Of a stretch of DNA of 22,329 bases, positions 17,486 to 22,329 are shown piece after piece (the stretch's first letter is position 1; the number at the start of each line of letters is the position of its first letter). The notes beneath the pieces were generated by a model. That model was not told the DNA's origin, ran no database searches, and was given only the letters and a program-made list of their open reading frames with translations. The DNA lies in contig LRSR01010714.1 of the NCBI GenBank assembly GCA_001579985.1, positions 1 to 22,329 of the forward strand, read 5' to 3'. Position numbers and translations under genes: made by a program. Origin of the DNA: Hypsibius dujardini. Lineage: Eukaryota > Tardigrada > Eutardigrada > Parachela > Hypsibiidae.

Positions 17486-19545
17486 TCATGTCGACCGACA
17501 GGTATCGAGATTGGACCCTTTCAATGCTCTTGACATTAGAAGTTTCTTCCCCATAAATTCACTCTACAAAGAAAATAAATTCAGTTGGGAGTAGGAGACT
17601 TCCACGCGGAAAATGAAAACTTGTGATCGTGCTTACCTTGTTGAGGTCTATACAGCCTTGAAAAAACGCGCCAACTTCATTGTTATCGACGCCGCCGATG
17701 TACAAATGGTCGTCTGCGACATTTAGCTCGTCGAATGCACCGTCGTAGTAGACTTGAGTTGTGCCGCCGCCGTCGAGAATCAGTTCCGTAAAGCGGTCCG
17801 TCCTTCTTACCGCAACCTGGTACCACTGATTGCGAACTAACGGCGTCCCAATTCTTCAAAGATACAATGTGCTTTTTAAAATGACCAATGCATTATATTA
17901 TAAGGCAAGAAACTTACTGTGAGATCGTGGGGCCTTCCCCTAAATCTAGCGCTAATTCAAGCAATCCTCGATTCAGCCGGATCTGCATGGTGTCTGTGAA
18001 GAGGCTACTGCTTGGCCGCCCAATATGAAGAAGAACTCCACCAGTAATGTTGCTGGGTTTGAAGGTCAGTAAGAGGTTAGTGGCATGCAGGACACTGGTG
18101 CCGGACAAGGGATATGCGAGATATGATGTCCCGTTGAATGAGGTTACCTCCAACTGCAAGTCTGTTCGATCGAAACAACCTGTCGCGATTTCGTTCTGTG
18201 ACGTAATTAATTAAAATACTACGTGGTAAATACCGATTTCGCATTGCTCGCCTCGGAAGGCTATGGGGCAGTCACAACGAGCCTTCTTGAAGTGGTCAAG
18301 AATGCACTGTCCGTCGTTTAGGCAGTGGACCTCCTCGCAGCTACTTGTTTCACATCGGTCTGAAATTGGAGATGCATGATACTTCGAGGAAAGCATTAAG
18401 TTGAAACAGACCATGTTGTTAAGGACTTACCGATGTTAATTCCATGGATGATGGTGCCAAACGGAAGTGGCTCCAAGAGAAACTTCTTCCCGTTGATCAA
18501 CAAACTGAGAATACAGCCCACGAAACCAGCTGTCGAAGTGAGGAATTTCGTTTGAAGGTGGTCGTAATCGGTAATTCCGCCCAAGTAGATATTTTCCGAG
18601 GCTTTCAGCTCGCCATCCTCGACGTCCTGAACCGACGTCACAATCCGATCTTCCGAGGCGACGCGCAATGAAAAGTCCCCCTTGGAGCGTTGAGCCCGGA
18701 TGAGAACCGGATCGCCCAGAGGCACCTTGTACCGACTTTGGAGGTTGATATCGGTATGGGCAATCTGCAGTCGAAAGACGACATAACCGTCCAGCAACTC
18801 TAATGCCAGGAAGTTCTTAGAGCCGTTGAGGTCCTCCCCGGAGTAGAGAAGGAGACCGTTCTCGTTTTCCGCGTGAATATCCAGTTCGAGCTCAAAGTCC
18901 AGGTCCCAGTCGGTGGGTAGGGGCAGCATGGCGTAGGAGTCGCCCGAAAAGCGGGGTGTGGCAAAGCTCACCTCTGAAATAGCGGGAGAAAGAACCGATA
19001 TAGAAAAGAGCGGTGCAGGACAAATTACAAATCGATTCCTGGCAGATGTTTCGGGTTCACTTACTTTCTTGGCAGTGCGTGCCCTTTCGACCCAACGGAC
19101 ACAGACAGCGATAGCCAAGGGTGCGATCCGACGCACAGACACCTCCGCCGAGGCAGACAAGTCCCGCACAGGCCGCTTGAGCAAGTTTGGGGGAGGTGTA
19201 GGGAATTTCATTAGTCGGAGAGGTCGTCGTGGCAATCGATGGCTGATCCGCTTGCTCGGATCGATGAAGCTCTACGTTGTTGTTACTCCTGTTCGACGGC
19301 CTTGTATCTGTTTGACCGAACACCAAAATGAATGATTCAACGGCAGGTTTCACGCTTGAAGCTTAGAGGCAACGCCCACAATTATTGTGCAATTGAGCCA
19401 GCTGACTGACCTAGAGACGGCGTGTCCAAACAAGAATAGCCGTTGTGATCTAAGTGAAAACCGTCCCGACAGGAGCACTCGAAGGTCCGCGGACTGTGGT
19501 TCCGGCAGAAGTGCTCACACGGCGTTCCGGCACTTTCACATTGTC
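17486..19545 (-). CDS. EGF/laminin-G extracellular-matrix protein, C-terminal part (perlecan/agrin/pikachurin-like)
   Basis: Seven exons: 19545-19411, 19361-19065, 18973-18431, 18359-18234, 18179-17918, 17853-17637, 17563-17486. All join in phase; ~551 residues end at TGA. Order: EGF-like (CEHFCRNHSPRTFECSC, GFHLDHNGYSC); a Ser/Thr/Asn-rich linker (PSIATTTSPTNEIPYTS); EGF (CAGLVCLGGGVCASD, CLCPLGRKGTHC); laminin G (FSGDSYAMLPLP, ENGLLLYSGEDLNGSKNF, ending GFVGCILSLLINGKK); EGF (CLNDGQCILDHFKKARCDCP); laminin G over three exons (FNGTSYLAYPL, GGVLLHIGR, NQWYQVAVRRTD, GCIDLNK, final GSNLDTC). Domain-boundary introns are phase 1, as usual for shuffled extracellular modules. Laminin-G/EGF tails of perlecan and agrin bind dystroglycan, integrins or glycans in basement membranes. 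The gene is 5'-partial: the first exon here needs an upstream phase-1 partner, so start and signal peptide lie further right. Perlecan, agrin and pikachurin cannot be separated from this part alone. Confidence 0.85.
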
Positions 19546-20843
19546 CTGCAAAATATCAGGACTATAATGTTGAAGACAACAGTTATGACATTCAGACATT
19601 AAGATGTTGGTGTCTTAACTACTCCGGAGGCCGGCTCGAAATCGATTTCAACTTGGTACGAAAACGACAGTTCACATTACGCATTCATGAAAACTCCCAC
19701 CCGAATCTAGATGCGCTCCATTAGAGCCGATCGTTTTTCTCATTTTAGATTCTCAGCTTGCCTATTGGTATTTCTTGCCCTGCTAGGGATGCTAGGGATC
19801 CTTTGAAAGGCTATGGATGGTATATCGCAGTGAGACCACTGTGGTGAAACTGTGAAGTGCCCTTTTGGTGCTATTGTGAAGAGAAGCTTTTAGCCCGTTG
19901 GCGACACGTGTCGTTTTAATGAACTGCCCCGGACTGACCGGAAGCCCCTTTCAATAGGCAACGCATTGTCTGCTTGCGTACACATACATACACAGGCACA
20001 TCGGGATGAATTCATTCGATTCTGGAGTGGGGGCTAGAAAGTGGGTCAAAAGGCGACAACAACAAAGTGCTGTCAATAGAGTGGCACCTTTTTTGGCAAC
20101 TTATAACTCTCAGAGAGAGAGAGGGAGAGAGGGAGAGAGTGGGCTTGAGTTGAAGAACTTCTCCCAGGGCAAAGTAGGTCCTTGCAAATTTAAATTTTTT
20201 TACTAAGTGCTGGGACCGGTTATAGCGGTCTCGGGAGAACCGGGCGCGTATGTGTCTTGATGAGGATGGGGATTTGGGTAATGTCTGTGTATCCGAGACG
20301 CCGTAATCAGGACTGTGTTTGGCATATTTAAGCCCAATTTGTCATTTCATATGCAAAACCAAACCGGTCGTGGCTAAAAAGTCTATCAGCTGGAAAATGT
20401 TTTTAACGCTCCCATCCACAAACTCTATACGGTCTCCCAGTGCTGACTAATCCGGCTTTGTGTTAGGGATTAAAGCGATAGTTTATGGCTGACCTACATA
20501 TTCGATTAGGTTGCCGACGTGATGTAAGGAATATCGATTGTTTTCTACCGGAGGACACGTAATTACGTTTCGCACATCAATACCTGACGTGACTGACGAC
20601 TCCATCTTATCGACAAGAAAATAAAAAAAATATTACTCTTGTAGACAGCCGAAACCAAGTCAGAACAGATCCATGCTTTTGGAGTAGAGACTGAACGCGA
20701 TATACGGGAACAGATAGGTCGACAGGCAGACAGACAAACAGACAAACATAGAGACAAACAGGCAAAAAAACAGGCAAACAAACAGACATACAGGTACAGC
20801 GAGAAACAGACAAACAGACAGACAGACAGAAAGACAGACATGC

Positions 20844-20878
<35 letters not shown>

Positions 20879-22219
20879 ATAGAGGGATAGTGAGCAACCT
20901 AACCCTATTTTTTGGCGAAAGGGTTATAGGATTCTGTGTCATCGATGAACTACATAGCTTCTAATCCAATTAGCCTCATTCGACTGATTGAGGCAATATG
21001 TTGACATGTGGGCAATGTTGACCTGGGTGCTTAATAATGCGTTTCGGGATTCGTCAGTGATATGAACCTTCATCGGTCTGAATGAAAAGGTCGCCGGATG
21101 GGAAAGGATAAACGAGTAACAAACAACAGCTTTCTGTCGTGTTCTCTCTTCATGTTTGTGTGGTGTGTGTACGCAAGAGAGTCAGACATCGATTATTTTG
21201 TGTTGCGCTCCCTGGTCGGCTTTCTCATGAACGCCTTGGAAGGATGCAAGACACACACACACACAAAATACAGACGACACCTCTTTGCGGCGGGGATGAT
21301 GTTCTTTACAGCATTTAAAGAATCTCTTTCCGTTCTATTTCTCGCTGAATGAATGCGTGCGTATGTATACTAGTGCACAACAGCCGCTGTATAGAGCAAA
21401 GAGAACGAAGGGTCGATAACGTGGCTTTGATGGATGTAAAAAAGAAACGTGCCGACGTGCCCGCGGTCCTCGGGCTTTGTTGATGAGGAACTCACGCGTC
21501 CGTCCACCCGTTGTTACGGCTCACTTCCTTGCGTGTCGAGGACTCTCAACGTCCAGAGAGGTAGTCGTAGGGAGCCGTAATCGGAGACACGCACGAGTCT
21601 AAATGGCTCTTCATCCATCAAATCCGGGGGAACAGTTTGTGAGGTCTTAAAACACGCTTGTAGTTTCTTATCCCTCACAATCTAGTCATATCCAAATAGC
21701 TCAAACGTAGCTCTTAGAATTAACATTGCCTATGTTTAGTGTAATTAATCACGTGAAAGTAAAAGTAAAATCAAAACAATTCAAATACCTTTCGTTTGTA
21801 TTTTTTATAGAATAAGCAAAATTATTTGCTCCCATCTTAAAATATTCCAAATGATTTGCTACAGATAGAAATGCGCACACACATTTACGTATGTTGCGTA
21901 CCTGTATGTCTGTTATTATTCTACTATTTAAAATATTGTACATAGTTTATGGTTTTATTGGTTTAACTTGACATTGCCTCCAAAATATGCGAGTGAATTT
22001 TCTACATTGCCTCATATTAATATAAAGTACGCTTTGCACTGTTACCTTGACTGAAATTGTTGTGTACTGTACTGGCGTTTTAATTAAGGCTTGTAGTACA
22101 ACGGAAATTCCTCAATGGTCAACGTAGTATCTTGCTGATTTATCTCTTAGGATTCGCTCTAATATGAGAATTTCATTTTTTTGTCTAACTAAGGCCAGGA
22201 TGCAGAAGAACCCTTATTC
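19546..22219. other. Long intron or intergenic stretch with microsatellites
   Basis: No exon was recognised on either strand. It contains a 12-bp perfect palindrome cgacacgtgtcg at 19902-19913, a GA-rich tract at ~20111-20141, the GACA microsatellite at 20719-20878, (AC)n at ~21251-21265 and a loose inverted motif, ttacggctc near 21515 against gagccgtaa near 21575. If the exon near 22220-22310 belongs to the laminin-G gene, this is an unusually long intron for the window. Confidence 0.5.
20719..20878. repeat. (GACA)n microsatellite, partly degenerate
   Basis: gacagacagacagacagaca-type runs are perfect at 20842-20878 and interrupted (gacaaaca, ggcaaaaaaa, tacaggtaca) further left. The two minus frames over it (20563-20841, 20607-20942) give Ser/Cys/Leu/Val four-residue cycles, which is what GTCT repeats always encode. 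They are not genes. Confidence 0.9.
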
Positions 22220-22310
22220 TGGTAAGCCGGATACAGAATCTCGCAGTCTTTTCCGGCCAGTGGAGACCCTAGGGGCATTCGATAACAATTTCCCGTTCCA
22301 CATCGAGCGC
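22220..22310 (-). CDS. Possible cysteine-containing exon (EGF-tail-like) at window edge
   Basis: Just inside the right edge the minus strand has a good acceptor (tcatcccttttcag) followed by a frame reading ARCGTGNCYRMPLGSP, then LAGKDCEILYPAYQNK. The P-L-G-x-x-x-x-G-K-D-C part resembles the end of an EGF module (C-P-x-G-x-x-G-x-x-C), but the cysteine pattern is incomplete, and an LDL-receptor class A reading is also conceivable. This frame needs a phase-2 entry. The donor and the link to the laminin-G gene 2.7 kb downstream are not established. Confidence 0.25.
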
Positions 22311-22329
22311 TGAAAAGGGATGAGAACAG

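Noticed and set aside
18958-19335. Plus-strand ORF of 125 codons
   Set aside because: Antisense to the linker/EGF exon of the laminin-G gene and its flanking intron.
20563-20942. Cysteine-rich ORFs of ~92 and 111 codons that resemble a small secreted protein
   Set aside because: They are the GTCT-strand translation of the GACA microsatellite; the periodic Cys/Leu/Ser/Val pattern follows from the repeat.

Overview
The window looks like nuclear DNA of a small-genome invertebrate. Genes are split by short GT-AG introns of tens to a few hundred bases and separated by repeat-rich spacers. The gene families are ecdysozoan in flavour: a receptor guanylyl cyclase-type ectodomain, a gustatory-receptor-like fragment, a CBM14 (peritrophin-type) chitin-binding protein, a divergent F-box protein and an EGF/laminin-G matrix protein. 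A tardigrade or other panarthropod is my best guess, but this is inference; nothing in the sequence proves the species. I found no bacterial operons, rRNA, convincing tRNA or CRISPR.

Layout. (1) 1-2860 is a repeat complex. A 154-bp inverted repeat (477-630 and 2691-2844) encloses a ~595-bp near-palindrome (631-1225) and three phase-compatible minus-strand exons of a gustatory-receptor-like protein (1826-2580) that lack both ends. (2) 3223-7915, minus strand, holds a 12-exon receptor with an ANF-receptor ligand-binding domain, one transmembrane helix and a short juxtamembrane tail. No kinase-homology or cyclase domain is visible in the window. (3) 7916-11524 is gene-poor and repeat-rich: a degenerate minisatellite, a 152-bp terminal-inverted-repeat element, the second copy of a dispersed repeat and a perfect 28-bp palindrome. 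(4) 11525-14862, minus strand, is an intact four-exon F-box protein of 350 residues whose introns carry a transposon-like element, a 23-bp tandem repeat and a foldback. (5) 14957-16400 holds tandem and foldback repeats and an unexplained membrane-like ORF region. (6) 16416-17169, plus strand, is a CBM14 secreted protein gene with a good TATA box, signal peptide and intron. It is broken by a frameshift and an in-frame TGA inside the chitin-binding domain. (7) 17486-19545, minus strand, is the 3' end of an EGF/laminin-G extracellular-matrix gene (perlecan/agrin/pikachurin-like). Its 5' part lies further right, possibly with a weak exon at ~22220-22310. (8) 19546-22329 is otherwise intronic or intergenic, with GA and GACA microsatellites.

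The genes do not form a pathway. The three multi-exon minus-strand genes were rebuilt by joining reading frames at GT/AG sites. For the receptor, F-box and laminin-G genes every junction I used is phase-compatible, which is the main support for the models. The most interesting features are the receptor ectodomain with no visible catalytic half, the receptor-gene fragment bracketed by inverted repeats, and the decayed chitin-binding gene that keeps an intact promoter.
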